From Borrelia duttonii Ly (GTDB lineage: Bacteria; Spirochaetota; Spirochaetia; Borreliales; Borreliaceae), in the NCBI RefSeq assembly GCF_000019685.1, contig NC_011229.1:496001-560000 (forward strand): a stretch of DNA of 64,000 bases, written 5' to 3'. This document shows positions 44,972-53,527 of this stretch, piece after piece. Below the pieces are notes generated by a model. The model made no database searches, had not been told where the DNA came from, and saw only the letters and a list, made by a program, of their open reading frames with translations. The translations under genes were made by a program, and so were the position numbers. Positions within the stretch are counted from its first letter, which is position 1. The number at the start of each line of letters is the position of its first letter.

Positions 44972-45704
44972 AAAGCAAGTTAAGTTGCCTTTTTATTTCA
45001 AATATTAAAATTCCTGTTGAGACTGATACGTTAAGAGAATCTATTTTTCCCTTAGTTGGTATTTTAATTAAAAAATCAGAATTATTTTTTAGTAGGTTAT
45101 GTATTCCTTTGCCTTCATTGCCCATAATTAATGCAATTTTGTTGTCAGTTATTTTAGTGTTATTTATTGCTTGTCCTTTTATATCACTGGCATATATCCA
45201 AAATCCCTGTTTTTTTAAATATCTAATTACATTGTTTATATTTGGAACTGTTAATTTGTTTACATATTGACTTGCTCCAGAGCTTGTGCGTAAGACAGTT
45301 TCATTGTCTTTTACGCTTTTTCTCTGGTTAGTAATTACAAGATCAATATTGAATTGTTCTGCGGTTCTAAGAATTGCTCCAAAATTTTGAGGATCTTCTA
45401 TACTATCAAGTATTAAAATAAGTATATTATTTTTATGTTGAAATTCTTTTAAGTATTCTTCTAAGTTTTTATTTTTATTGATTGTATTATAATCTTTTAG
45501 ATTTTGTAATTTTAATGCAAAACCCCTATGATTGTTATTGCCAAGTATTTTTGTAAGATCATTTATTTTGATAATCTTAATGTTATGTTGTCTTGCTAAT
45601 TGTTCAATACTTATGGTTTTTGGACTTGTTTTTGAAATATATAGTTCAAGTCCTTTATTATTTTTGATGCTTTCAATTATTGAATTAGCGTGTGTAATAT
45701 ACAT
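44970..45704 (-). CDS. rlmB: SpoU/TrmH family 23S rRNA 2'-O-ribose methyltransferase (RlmB type)
   Basis: A 244-residue SPOUT enzyme with a short N-terminal substrate-binding domain (ANSIIESIKNNKGLELYISK, NHRGFALKL). The knotted catalytic domain has motif 1 LDSIEDPQNFGAILRTAEQF, motif 2 ALIMGNEGKGI and motif 3 DSLNVSVSTGILIFE. Other family members methylate tRNA, so the exact target is inferred. It is transcribed away from dnaJ on the same strand, beginning 2 bp after dnaJ's stop. Confidence 0.9.
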   Translation of the reverse strand: MYITHANSIIESIKNNKGLELYISKTSPKTISIEQLARQHNIKIIKINDLTKILGNNNHRGFALKLQNLKDYNTINKNKNLEEYLKEFQHKNNILILILDSIEDPQNFGAILRTAEQFNIDLVITNQRKSVKDNETVLRTSSGASQYVNKLTVPNINNVIRYLKKQGFWIYASDIKGQAINNTKITDNKIALIMGNEGKGIHNLLKNNSDFLIKIPTKGKIDSLNVSVSTGILIFEIKRQLNLL

Positions 45705-45705
45705 A

Positions 45706-46806
45706 TTAAATTTTATTTAAGGTAACTTCATCAATGTCTTTGACTTCCTTGCTTAGAGTTTCTAGTAGTTTAATAGCATTATTATTTAGATTTTTAGGAG
45801 TTTTGACCTTAATGATTAAAATTAGATTTCCAAATTTTTCTGTATGTAATATTGGCATTCCTTCGTTTTTGACAATGATTTGTTCATCATTTTCTGTTCC
45901 TTTTGGAATTTTTATTGAAATTTTTTTATTTGCTATTGTTTGTATTTTAATTTCTTTTCCAAGTGCTGCTTGAGTAAAGCTTATTGGTAGAGTTGCGTAT
46001 AGGTCTTTTCCATTCCTTTTGAAAATTTTATGAGGTTTTATTAATACTTTTATATAGAGGTCTCCGTATTGTTGACTATCGGGATTTATGCTTCCTTTTG
46101 CTCTCATTTTAATTTGTTGGGAGTCATCAATTCCTGCTGGAATTTTGAGTTCAAGCGTTTCTTTATGTTTAATCCCTCCAGCTCCTTTGCATGATTTGCA
46201 AGGATTTGATATTATTTTTCCATTTCCATAACATTTTGGACATGTGGTTGTTACTCTAAAAAATCCCCCTCCTTGCATTACTCGGCCATTACCATTACAC
46301 ATGTTACATACCGAAGGAGATGTTCCTTTTTCAGATTTCTTACCTAAACATGATTCACATAATATGTTTCTTGATATGTTAATGTTATTTTTATATCCTA
46401 AGTAGGCATCCTCAAGAGATATTTCAATTTGATATGTTAAGTCTTGACCTCTCTCTTGATATCTATTTTTGTCTTGTCCACGTTTTCCAGTAAAAAATGA
46501 ATCAAAAATATCTCCAAAATCTTCAAAAATGTCAGAAAATCCACTAAATCCACTAGAAAATCCACTAAATCCTGATGCTCCTCCTTCAAATGCTGTATGT
46601 CCAAATCGATCATATTGTGCACGCTTATTGTCATCGCTTAAAACCTCATAAGCTTCTGTTGCTTCTTTAAATATGGATTCAGCTTCTTTATTATTTTTAT
46701 TTTTATCAGGATGATATTTAATTGCTATTTTTCTATATGCTTTTTTTATTTCATCTTTTGAGGCTCCTTTTGAGAGCCCCAAAATTTCATAGTAATCTCT
46801 TTTCAC
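45706..46806 (-). CDS. dnaJ: Chaperone DnaJ
   Basis: A 366-residue type I J-protein: J domain with HPD (32-34), Gly/Phe-rich region, then the zinc-binding CxxC repeats CESC, CNMC, CPKC and CKSC, and the C-terminal substrate domain ([42 protein letters not shown]). The first repeat lacks the usual CxGxG glycine pattern (CLGKKS). It overlaps dnaK by one base and works with DnaK and GrpE. Confidence 0.96.
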   Translation of the reverse strand: MKRDYYEILGLSKGASKDEIKKAYRKIAIKYHPDKNKNNKEAESIFKEATEAYEVLSDDNKRAQYDRFGHTAFEGGASGFSGFSSGFSGFSDIFEDFGDIFDSFFTGKRGQDKNRYQERGQDLTYQIEISLEDAYLGYKNNINISRNILCESCLGKKSEKGTSPSVCNMCNGNGRVMQGGGFFRVTTTCPKCYGNGKIISNPCKSCKGAGGIKHKETLELKIPAGIDDSQQIKMRAKGSINPDSQQYGDLYIKVLIKPHKIFKRNGKDLYATLPISFTQAALGKEIKIQTIANKKISIKIPKGTENDEQIIVKNEGMPILHTEKFGNLILIIKVKTPKNLNNNAIKLLETLSKEVKDIDEVTLNKI

Positions 46807-48704
46807 TATTTTTTATCCTCATCAACAACTTCGTAATCAGCTTCTTTGCTTTCACTACCTGCATTGTTTTGAGCATTGTTTTGATCTGGTGAACTTGCTT
46901 GAGCATCCTTGTACATCATTTCAGCTATTTTATAAGAAGCTTGTTGTAGTTCTTCTGTTTTTGATTTAAGTAAAGATATGTCTGAACCTTCTAATGCATC
47001 TTTAAGTTCCTTTATTTTGTTTTCAATAGCTTCTTTATCTTGATTTGTTATTTTCTCTCCATATTCTTTTAAAGATTTTTCTGTTTGATAGATTAATGAG
47101 TTAGCTATGTTTTTTGCTTCTATGCCTTCTTTTAATTTTTTATCTTCCTCAGCATGACTTTCAGCATCTTTGACCATTCTTTCAATTTCTTCTTCAGATA
47201 GTCCTGATGATGATTCAATTCTAATTTTTTGTTCTTTACCAGTTCCCATATCTTTAGCAGAAACATGAACTATTCCATTAGCATCAATGTCAAAGCTAAC
47301 TTCTATTTGTGGAACACCTCTTGGAGCTGCTGGTATTCCATCAAGAATAAAGTTGCCCAGTACTCTGTTTTGTGATGCCATTTCTCGTTCACCTTGTAAA
47401 ACTTTGATATCTACAGAAGTTTGATTATCTGCTGCTGTTGAGAATACTTGACTTTTTTTTGTAGGAATTGTGGTGTTTCTTTCGATTAATTTTGTCATGA
47501 CACCACCAAGTGTTTCAATTCCTAGTGATAGAGGTGTAACATCAAGAAGTACCATATCTTTGGCTTCTCCTGTAAGTATTCCACCTTGAATAGCAGCACC
47601 TATTGCCACAGCTTCATCAGGATTTACACCTTTATTTGGTTCTTGTCCAAATATTTCTTTTACGATTTTTTGAATAGCTGGTATTCTTGTAGAACCTCCA
47701 ACAAGTATTACCTCATTAATATCAGAAGCTTTAAGCCCAGCGTCTTTAATGGCTTTTAGGCATGGTTCTTTTGTTTTTTGAACCAAGTGATCTACCATTT
47801 GTTCAAATTTTGCTCTTGTAAGAGTATATTGTAAATGTTTAGGACCATTTGCATCGGCTGTGATAAATGGAAGATTTATTGATGCTTCTTGGGCACCTGA
47901 GAGTTCTATTTTTGCTTTTTCTGCTGCTTCTTTAAGTCTTTGAAGTGCCATTTTATCGTTTGATAAATCAATAGCACTATCTTTTTTAAATTCAGTAATT
48001 AGATATTTAATGATTTCATCATCAAAGTTATCTCCTCCAAGATGGGTATCTCCATTTGTTGATTTAACTTCAAAAACGCCATCTCCAAGCTCAAGAATTG
48101 AGATATCAAATGTTCCACCACCTAGGTCATAAACAGCAACGATTTCTTCGTGTTTTTTTTCAATTCCATAAGCAAGAGCTGCAGCTGTTGGTTCATTGAC
48201 AATTCTCTTAACATCAAGTCCTGCAATTTTTCCAGCATCTTTTGTTGCTTGTCTTTGTGCATCATTGAAATATGCTGGTACAGTAATTACAGCTTCAGTA
48301 ACTTTTTCTCCCAAATAGGCCTCGGCTGTTTCTTTCATTTTTGTGAGAGTTGCTGCTGATATTTCTGGTGGTGACATTTGTTTTTTGATATTGGAGATAT
48401 TTACACGTGCATCACCATTTTGTCCTTTTTCGACTTTATAAGGAACCATTTTGATTTCGCTTGCAACTTCTTCAAATCTTCTTCCCATAAATCTTTTTAT
48501 TGAATATATGGTATTTTCAGGGTTTGTAACCATTTGGTTTTTTGCTACTTGTCCTACAAGTCGCTCACCTTTGTTTGTATAAGCTACAATTGATGGAGTA
48601 GTTCTTCCTCCTTCTGAATTTTGTATAACAACAGGTTTTCCATGTTCCATTATGGCTACACATGAATTTGTTGTTCCAAGATCAATTCCTATAATCTTTC
48701 CCAT
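46806..48704 (-). CDS. dnaK: Chaperone DnaK (Hsp70)
   Basis: A 632-residue Hsp70: [34 protein letters not shown], the [12 protein letters not shown] phosphate loop, [11 protein letters not shown], a substrate domain and an acidic C-terminus ending [12 protein letters not shown]. The order grpE-dnaK-dnaJ on the minus strand suggests one heat-shock operon. No CIRCE element was seen upstream. The ribosome site is AAAGGAGG upstream of the start codon. Confidence 0.98.
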   Translation of the reverse strand: MGKIIGIDLGTTNSCVAIMEHGKPVVIQNSEGGRTTPSIVAYTNKGERLVGQVAKNQMVTNPENTIYSIKRFMGRRFEEVASEIKMVPYKVEKGQNGDARVNISNIKKQMSPPEISAATLTKMKETAEAYLGEKVTEAVITVPAYFNDAQRQATKDAGKIAGLDVKRIVNEPTAAALAYGIEKKHEEIVAVYDLGGGTFDISILELGDGVFEVKSTNGDTHLGGDNFDDEIIKYLITEFKKDSAIDLSNDKMALQRLKEAAEKAKIELSGAQEASINLPFITADANGPKHLQYTLTRAKFEQMVDHLVQKTKEPCLKAIKDAGLKASDINEVILVGGSTRIPAIQKIVKEIFGQEPNKGVNPDEAVAIGAAIQGGILTGEAKDMVLLDVTPLSLGIETLGGVMTKLIERNTTIPTKKSQVFSTAADNQTSVDIKVLQGEREMASQNRVLGNFILDGIPAAPRGVPQIEVSFDIDANGIVHVSAKDMGTGKEQKIRIESSSGLSEEEIERMVKDAESHAEEDKKLKEGIEAKNIANSLIYQTEKSLKEYGEKITNQDKEAIENKIKELKDALEGSDISLLKSKTEELQQASYKIAEMMYKDAQASSPDQNNAQNNAGSESKEADYEVVDEDKK

Positions 48705-48747
48705 ATAAGGCCTCCTTTTGTTATTTTTTGATTTCTAATTATTCTAA

Positions 48748-49296
48748 TTAATTTTTACTTTGTGCAACTTTAACTTTTGCAGTTCTTAATACTCGATTAT
48801 TGTAGCAGTATCCTTTTTGATATACTTCTACAATTTGAGGATTTATAATTTGTTCTTTTTCTTCTATACTTATTGCTTCATGTTGACTTGGATCAAATTC
48901 ATCTCCTAGTTTTCCAAATTTTTTTAGATTATATTTTTTGTCAAAGCTTGAGAGTATTTCATTTTCAATCATACTAATTCCTGATAATAGGGTATCAAAA
49001 TCTTTTGACTGCTTTGATGAATCTATTGCTCTCTCTAAATTGTCAAGGAAAGTAATTATATCTTTCATTATGTTTTCATTTGCAAATTTAATAAAGTTTT
49101 CTTTATCTTTTTCAAGTCTTTTTCTAAAATTTTCAAATTCTGCTTGTTTTCTTAAATATAAATCTTTTAGATTGGAAATTTCATTTTCAAGTTCAATAAT
49201 CTTTTTCTCCATGTTAGGGTTATCTTCACTTTGGAATGTTTCATTTTCATTTTCTTTAATTTTTTCGGGGTCTTCACATTTTTCCTTTTCGTCCAC
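48748..49296 (-). CDS. grpE: Nucleotide exchange factor GrpE
   Basis: A 182-residue GrpE: an acidic N-terminal tail, a long coiled coil ([34 protein letters not shown]) and the C-terminal [48 protein letters not shown]. It releases ADP from DnaK. It is the first gene of the minus-strand chaperone operon, with AAGGAGG as ribosome site. Confidence 0.96.
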   Translation of the reverse strand: MDEKEKCEDPEKIKENENETFQSEDNPNMEKKIIELENEISNLKDLYLRKQAEFENFRKRLEKDKENFIKFANENIMKDIITFLDNLERAIDSSKQSKDFDTLLSGISMIENEILSSFDKKYNLKKFGKLGDEFDPSQHEAISIEEKEQIINPQIVEVYQKGYCYNNRVLRTAKVKVAQSKN

Positions 49297-49677
49297 TTTA
49301 GCCTCCTTTTATAAAGCATTTTATCTATAAAAAAAATATTTTACAAATTTTTTCTTTATGAAAATTTTTTTAAATTTGATTCATTTTAATTATCTTTAAA
49401 AGGGTTTATGTTGACTATAAAACTATACTAGTATAATATTGACACATATTTTAAGCTTAATAAATTCTTATGTGTATTTTTTTGTCAAAATAAAAAAATG
49501 TTTTAATTTTTTCTTAAAAATGCAATTGACGTTAATACTAGGAAATATGTATTGTTTAATGGATTATTATAATTTTAATTTAGTTTTTCTATATTAAAGA
49601 TTAATTTTTATATAATTTATTTCATGTGTTTTGGGGTTTTCTTGTAATTTTTTCTGTTATTGCTTATTATTTACTTT
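49297..49677. promoter_or_regulatory. Divergent regulatory region between grpE and nadE
   Basis: A 381-bp non-coding region. Plus-strand -35-like boxes are TTGACT (49411-49416) with TATAAT 15 bp downstream (49432-49437), and TTGACA (49439-49444). TATACTAGTATA (49424-49435) is a perfect palindrome. ACACATA (49442-49448) and TATGTGT (49469-49475) bracket the palindrome TTAAGCTTAA (49451-49460). A minus-strand TTGACA occupies 49483-49488, a possible -35 for grpE. No CIRCE inverted repeat is present. The exact promoters cannot be fixed by eye. Confidence 0.4.
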
Positions 49678-51228
49678 GTGAAAATATGTGTAGCTCAGAT
49701 AAAGTGTCGAATTTTTAGGTTTAATGAAATTTTAAATGAATTTAAGGTAAATTGTGAGTATGCTATTCAAAATAAGGTTGATATTTTAGTTTTTCCTTTT
49801 ATTTTTATTGAGGGTATTGAATATGAAAATTTGTTTTATAGGCCCGAATACGTTAAAAAGATTTTGTATTGTATTGATTTTATAAAAGGACAAGTTGATG
49901 CTGGACTTTGTGTTGTATTTGGACATTATAATTTTTATGATGGCAAATTATTTGATTGTATATCTGTGGTAAGTGATCATCAGTATATTTTGACAACTAG
50001 AGAAGTTAATGTCCCAGTATTATTTAGTTATAAAGGTCAAAGTATTGCTGTTTTAAATTTAGATGATGAACTCTTGTTTCATAAGTCTCAGTACAAATTT
50101 CATGATTCTTTTAGTAAAATTGATTATCTTGTAATTCCATCAAAATCTTATTTTACTTGTGAAAAAAATAATTTAAGACTTGAGTTTTTTAAAGATGTAG
50201 CTATAAAAAATAATTTGGAAATTGCTTATGCCAATTTATATGGCATTTATGATTCTATCGTATTTGATGGTTTGAGTTTTTTTATTAATAAATATGGAAA
50301 AATAAAACAAGCCAAAGAATTTGAATATGATATTTTATTTAATGAAGAATTTTATGATTTAGAGTTTGATTGTGAATCCAAAATTTTTGATAAACTTCTT
50401 GGAGCATTGGTTATTAGCTTGAGAGAGTATGTTGCTCTTGCAGGCTTTGAAAAAGTTCATTTGGGTGTTTCTGGTGGTATTGATTCTGCTCTTGTTGCTT
50501 ATATTGCATGTACAGCTTTAGGTGCTAATAGAGTTGTAGGTATTTCTATGCCTAGTAGATTTTCATCAAAAGGTTCTGTTTTGGATGCAGAAAGACTTGC
50601 TAATGAATTGGGATTTGAATTGATTCATATGCCAATTGAGAGCATGTTTCAATTTTCTTTGGATTATCTTGATGGGTATTTAAATACAAAGGGAGTTACT
50701 GAAGAGAATCTTCAAGCTAGACTTAGAGGATTGTTTTTAATGTCTTATAGTAATGCAAATAGATCTTTACTTTTGAATACTGGTAATAAGAGTGAAATTG
50801 CTGTTGGTTATTGTACGCTTTATGGTGATTCTTGTGGTGGAATTTCTTTGATTGGAGATTTATTTAAGCTAGATGTTTATAATCTTGCAAGATATGTAAA
50901 TAAAAAAGAAGGTAGGGAAGTTATTTTTAGTAATATCCTTTTAAAAGAACCTTCTGCAGAACTTAGAGCTGATCAAAAAGATAGTGATTCTCTTCCTACG
51001 TATGAAGTTCTTGATGGTATATTAAATAGGTATCTACTTGAAAATGAGCCTTTGGAATTGCTTTACAAATCTTTTGGGAAAGAAGTGGTTGTAAGAGTGT
51101 TAGATCTTTATTCTGGGAGTGAGTATAAGAGAAGGAAAGGTCCTATGATAGTTAAAGTTTCCAAAAAGGCGTTTGGTAGCGATATTTTTCTTCCTATTTC
51201 AAGAGTTGCGTTGATTGAGGATGAATAG
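49678..51228 (+). CDS. nadE: NAD+ synthetase with degenerate glutaminase domain
   Basis: A two-domain protein of 516 residues from GTG 49678, chosen because VKICVAQI matches the family N-terminus (TTG 49660 is an alternative). The C-terminal synthetase is intact: GVSGGIDSALVA, GISMPSRFSSKGS, TEENLQARLRGLFLM, NTGNKSEIAVGYCTLYGD, LKEPSAELR and GSEYKRRKGP. The N-terminal nitrilase-like domain has lost the Glu-Lys-Cys triad: FPE is FPF (F41), the Lys loop is shortened to LTTREVN, and the ICED block is LNLDD (Cys to L128). It therefore probably uses free ammonia. It overlaps the next gene by 8 bp. Confidence 0.9.
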   Translation: MKICVAQIKCRIFRFNEILNEFKVNCEYAIQNKVDILVFPFIFIEGIEYENLFYRPEYVKKILYCIDFIKGQVDAGLCVVFGHYNFYDGKLFDCISVVSDHQYILTTREVNVPVLFSYKGQSIAVLNLDDELLFHKSQYKFHDSFSKIDYLVIPSKSYFTCEKNNLRLEFFKDVAIKNNLEIAYANLYGIYDSIVFDGLSFFINKYGKIKQAKEFEYDILFNEEFYDLEFDCESKIFDKLLGALVISLREYVALAGFEKVHLGVSGGIDSALVAYIACTALGANRVVGISMPSRFSSKGSVLDAERLANELGFELIHMPIESMFQFSLDYLDGYLNTKGVTEENLQARLRGLFLMSYSNANRSLLLNTGNKSEIAVGYCTLYGDSCGGISLIGDLFKLDVYNLARYVNKKEGREVIFSNILLKEPSAELRADQKDSDSLPTYEVLDGILNRYLLENEPLELLYKSFGKEVVVRVLDLYSGSEYKRRKGPMIVKVSKKAFGSDIFLPISRVALIEDE

Positions 51229-52804
51229 TAATAATGTTATTAATGTATTAAATGAATTTGGTTTAAAAATAGAAGAGATTTTTTTACTTATCAATACTTA
51301 TTCTTATGCACTCTATAAAGAAACTCCTAGATATTTTTATGATGATATTACTAATTACCTTGAATTAACTTTAGATATTGCTAATAAATTTCAGGGAGAG
51401 TTTGCAGATTCTAAAGATTTGAAGTTGGGTAAATTTATGCTTAGAAGCATGAAGTGCGATTTAATGTCTTATTTATATTTGTCTTTGGAATTAATAGATA
51501 ATTCTATGCATTATAGTGGAATTGGAGATGCTGGTATTGCCTTTTTTAAGGCCATTTCGTGTAAAATTTTATCGGTAATATCTTATATAGAGATTGAGTT
51601 TGAGAATATGGTTTTCTCTTCTGCTCTTAAGAATAGAAAAGATGCAAATAAGGGTGGTAATCAGTTATTGATTTTTTCTTGTGAGAGTGCTTATAGTACA
51701 AAACTTGTCAATTATTTGATTTTAAAAGACTATATTGTTATATCTGCAAATACTGTAGATTTGTTTAGTCAGTTACTCTGTGATAATTTTTATGATTTGA
51801 TTATTCTTGATTTAAATTCGGATGAAAATATTCAGATGATTTTAGATTTACTTAGAAATATTAAGAGTAATAGTCTTTATGAAATGGTTCCTGTTATTGT
51901 TATTTCTCAGATAACCAGAAAAGATATTATTCAAACTTTTATTGAAGAACAAGTTGATGATTATTTCTTTAAAAGTTTGGATTTATTGGTATTGGATATT
52001 AGAATAACTAGTTTTCTTAAAAAGAAAAAGGTGATAGAACAGGGACAAAAATATTTAGATCTTGTTTTGCATGGTAGAGAATGTGTTGAGAGTGAGCTTA
52101 TTGAGGCTGGAAATTATATTGAAAATTTATTACCCAAGAAGATCCGAAACGAATTTTTTCATTCTAATTGGATCTTTGTTCCATCAAAAAGAATAGGGGG
52201 TGATTTTTTTAATTATTATTTTGTTAATGATGATAATTTAATAATTTATTTAATAGATATTTCTGGGCATGGAGTGGGTTCTGCACTCTTATCCCTTAAT
52301 GTTTCAAGTGTTATTAATTCTTATGTTATGAATAATAATGACATTAGTCCTTATAAGGTATTAAATTATGTTAATACTTATTTTGTAAAATTCAGAAGTG
52401 ATATGTTTATTACGCTATGGTATGGTGTTTTAAATGTAAAGACTAAACATTTAAGATTTGCATCAGCAGGGGCACCTCCTGCTGTTGTTTTGAGTGAAAA
52501 AGGTAATGTTTATCTTAAGACTAAAGGTGCCATTCTTGGAATTGAAGAAATGTATCCTTGCAAGGAGAGTGAATGTTATTTGAATAAATTTTCACATCTG
52601 TTACTTTTTAGTGATGGTGTTTATGAGATTGAAAATAATCAGGATATAATAATGTCTATTGATGATTTTTATAAAATATTAAAAAAAAATACATTAAATC
52701 TAGATAGCTTTGTTTTAGAGCGTTTGTATAATAAAATGTTAAATTTGTCAAAATATAATGTATTTAGAGATGATTTTTCTATTTTAGAGTTTATTATTTA
52801 TTAG
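51221..52804 (+). CDS. Receiver-like domain fused to PP2C (SpoIIE-type) phosphatase
   Basis: A 527-residue protein from ATG 51221 (TTG 51215 possible). Residues 1-140 are helical and unassigned. A receiver-like domain follows: LLIFSCESAY, FYDLIILDLNSDE with the phospho-acceptor Asp, VPVIVISQITRKD and VDDYFFKSLD with the lysine. Its acidic pocket is reduced, since the usual paired Asp is SCES. The C-terminal PPM/SpoIIE phosphatase domain has RIGGDFFNYYF, YLIDISGHGVGSALLS, LLFSDGVYEI and FRDDFSILEF, the full set of metal-binding Asp residues. Such REC-PPM proteins (RsbU/IcfG-like) dephosphorylate anti-anti-sigma factors. No partner is in this window. Confidence 0.82.
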   Translation: MNSNNVINVLNEFGLKIEEIFLLINTYSYALYKETPRYFYDDITNYLELTLDIANKFQGEFADSKDLKLGKFMLRSMKCDLMSYLYLSLELIDNSMHYSGIGDAGIAFFKAISCKILSVISYIEIEFENMVFSSALKNRKDANKGGNQLLIFSCESAYSTKLVNYLILKDYIVISANTVDLFSQLLCDNFYDLIILDLNSDENIQMILDLLRNIKSNSLYEMVPVIVISQITRKDIIQTFIEEQVDDYFFKSLDLLVLDIRITSFLKKKKVIEQGQKYLDLVLHGRECVESELIEAGNYIENLLPKKIRNEFFHSNWIFVPSKRIGGDFFNYYFVNDDNLIIYLIDISGHGVGSALLSLNVSSVINSYVMNNNDISPYKVLNYVNTYFVKFRSDMFITLWYGVLNVKTKHLRFASAGAPPAVVLSEKGNVYLKTKGAILGIEEMYPCKESECYLNKFSHLLLFSDGVYEIENNQDIIMSIDDFYKILKKNTLNLDSFVLERLYNKMLNLSKYNVFRDDFSILEFIIY

Positions 52805-52893
52805 TAGCTGTTTTGGTCTTCTTATATAATTAAATATAGCATATGTTTTTGATTGTTGTTTTGTATTAAACTTTAATCATTAAATGGGATGAT

Positions 52894-52933
52894 ATAATTT
52901 CTATTTTTATAGAAATTATGTGTATTTTTCTTT
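52894..52933 (+). terminator. Rho-independent terminator after the REC-PP2C gene
   Basis: ATAATTTCTAT (52894-52904) and ATAGAAATTAT (52909-52919) form a perfect 11-bp stem with a TTTT loop, followed by a T-rich tract (52925-52933). It lies between two convergent genes and could act on both strands, though the T-tract favours plus-strand transcripts. The stem is AT-rich, as is usual in this genome. Confidence 0.6.
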
Positions 52934-52955
52934 AAGTTATTTATAAAAAGATTTA

Positions 52956-53411
52956 TTATTTGTTTTTGGTTTTCTGTTTTTGTGTATTTTTTATAGATGT
53001 TTTTTTGTCTTGTTTGATGCTTGAATTGTCGATAGATTTTAAAAGTTTATTTAATGTCCAGCTTGAAAATTTAATATAAAGTTTTTTTATAGGGTTTTTT
53101 GTATTTTTAAGTAATATCTTGAAAGATTCTATATTCATTATAGTTATTATTTCTTTTAAGCTTTTTGGCAAATTGTTAAAAATTTTAGACCCAACTTTAT
53201 GTCCTTCTACAATGAAGGTTTGAAGCATCATTTGTTCTTTCTTTTGTAGTCTTCTCATGTATAATTTTAGTATTTTTTCTTGTGAATTCATTATTTCTGC
53301 ATTAATTTGTTCTTGTTTTTTTGATATTTTTTTTGTTGATTCTATAATAGGCTTTTTAGGAAGAGATTTGTAAGGGTTTGTTCCTGGAATATAATTTTTT
53401 GGAATTTTCAT
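52956..53411 (-). CDS. Basic protein of unknown function
   Basis: A 151-residue minus-strand ORF with a good ribosome site (TAGGAG, 12 bp before ATG). It is strongly basic: an N-terminal YIPGTNPYKSLPKKP, a helical central part (QEQINAEIMNSQEKILKLYMRRLQKKEQMMLQTFIVEGHKVG) and a lysine-rich C-terminal tail. No signal peptide, membrane segment or known domain is seen. A promoter-like TTGTAT-N17-TAAAAT lies upstream. Function unknown; nucleic-acid binding would fit the charge but is a guess. Confidence 0.7.
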   Translation of the reverse strand: MKIPKNYIPGTNPYKSLPKKPIIESTKKISKKQEQINAEIMNSQEKILKLYMRRLQKKEQMMLQTFIVEGHKVGSKIFNNLPKSLKEIITIMNIESFKILLKNTKNPIKKLYIKFSSWTLNKLLKSIDNSSIKQDKKTSIKNTQKQKTKNK

Positions 53412-53455
53412 CTATCTTGTTACTCCTATTTTATATTTGCTGTGTGCTTTTATTA

Positions 53456-53484
53456 ATTTTATTAAGTTTTTTGCTTTTATACAA
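53456..53484 (-). promoter_or_regulatory. Promoter of the basic-protein gene
   Basis: Read on the minus strand, TTGTAT (53484-53479) and TAAAAT (53461-53456) are 17 bp apart, followed about 30 bp later by the ribosome site and the ATG at 53411. On the plus strand, TTGATA (53491-53496) and TAATAT (53514-53519) are also 17 bp apart and face the next gene, so the gap may hold divergent promoters. Confidence 0.4.
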
Positions 53485-53527
53485 CCAATATTGATATTTT
53501 AATTCTTTATTATTAATATTGAATGAT

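Noticed and set aside
48705..49400. CIRCE/HrcA site upstream of the chaperone operon
   Set aside because: No TTAGCACTC-N9-GAGTGCTAA-like dyad is present.
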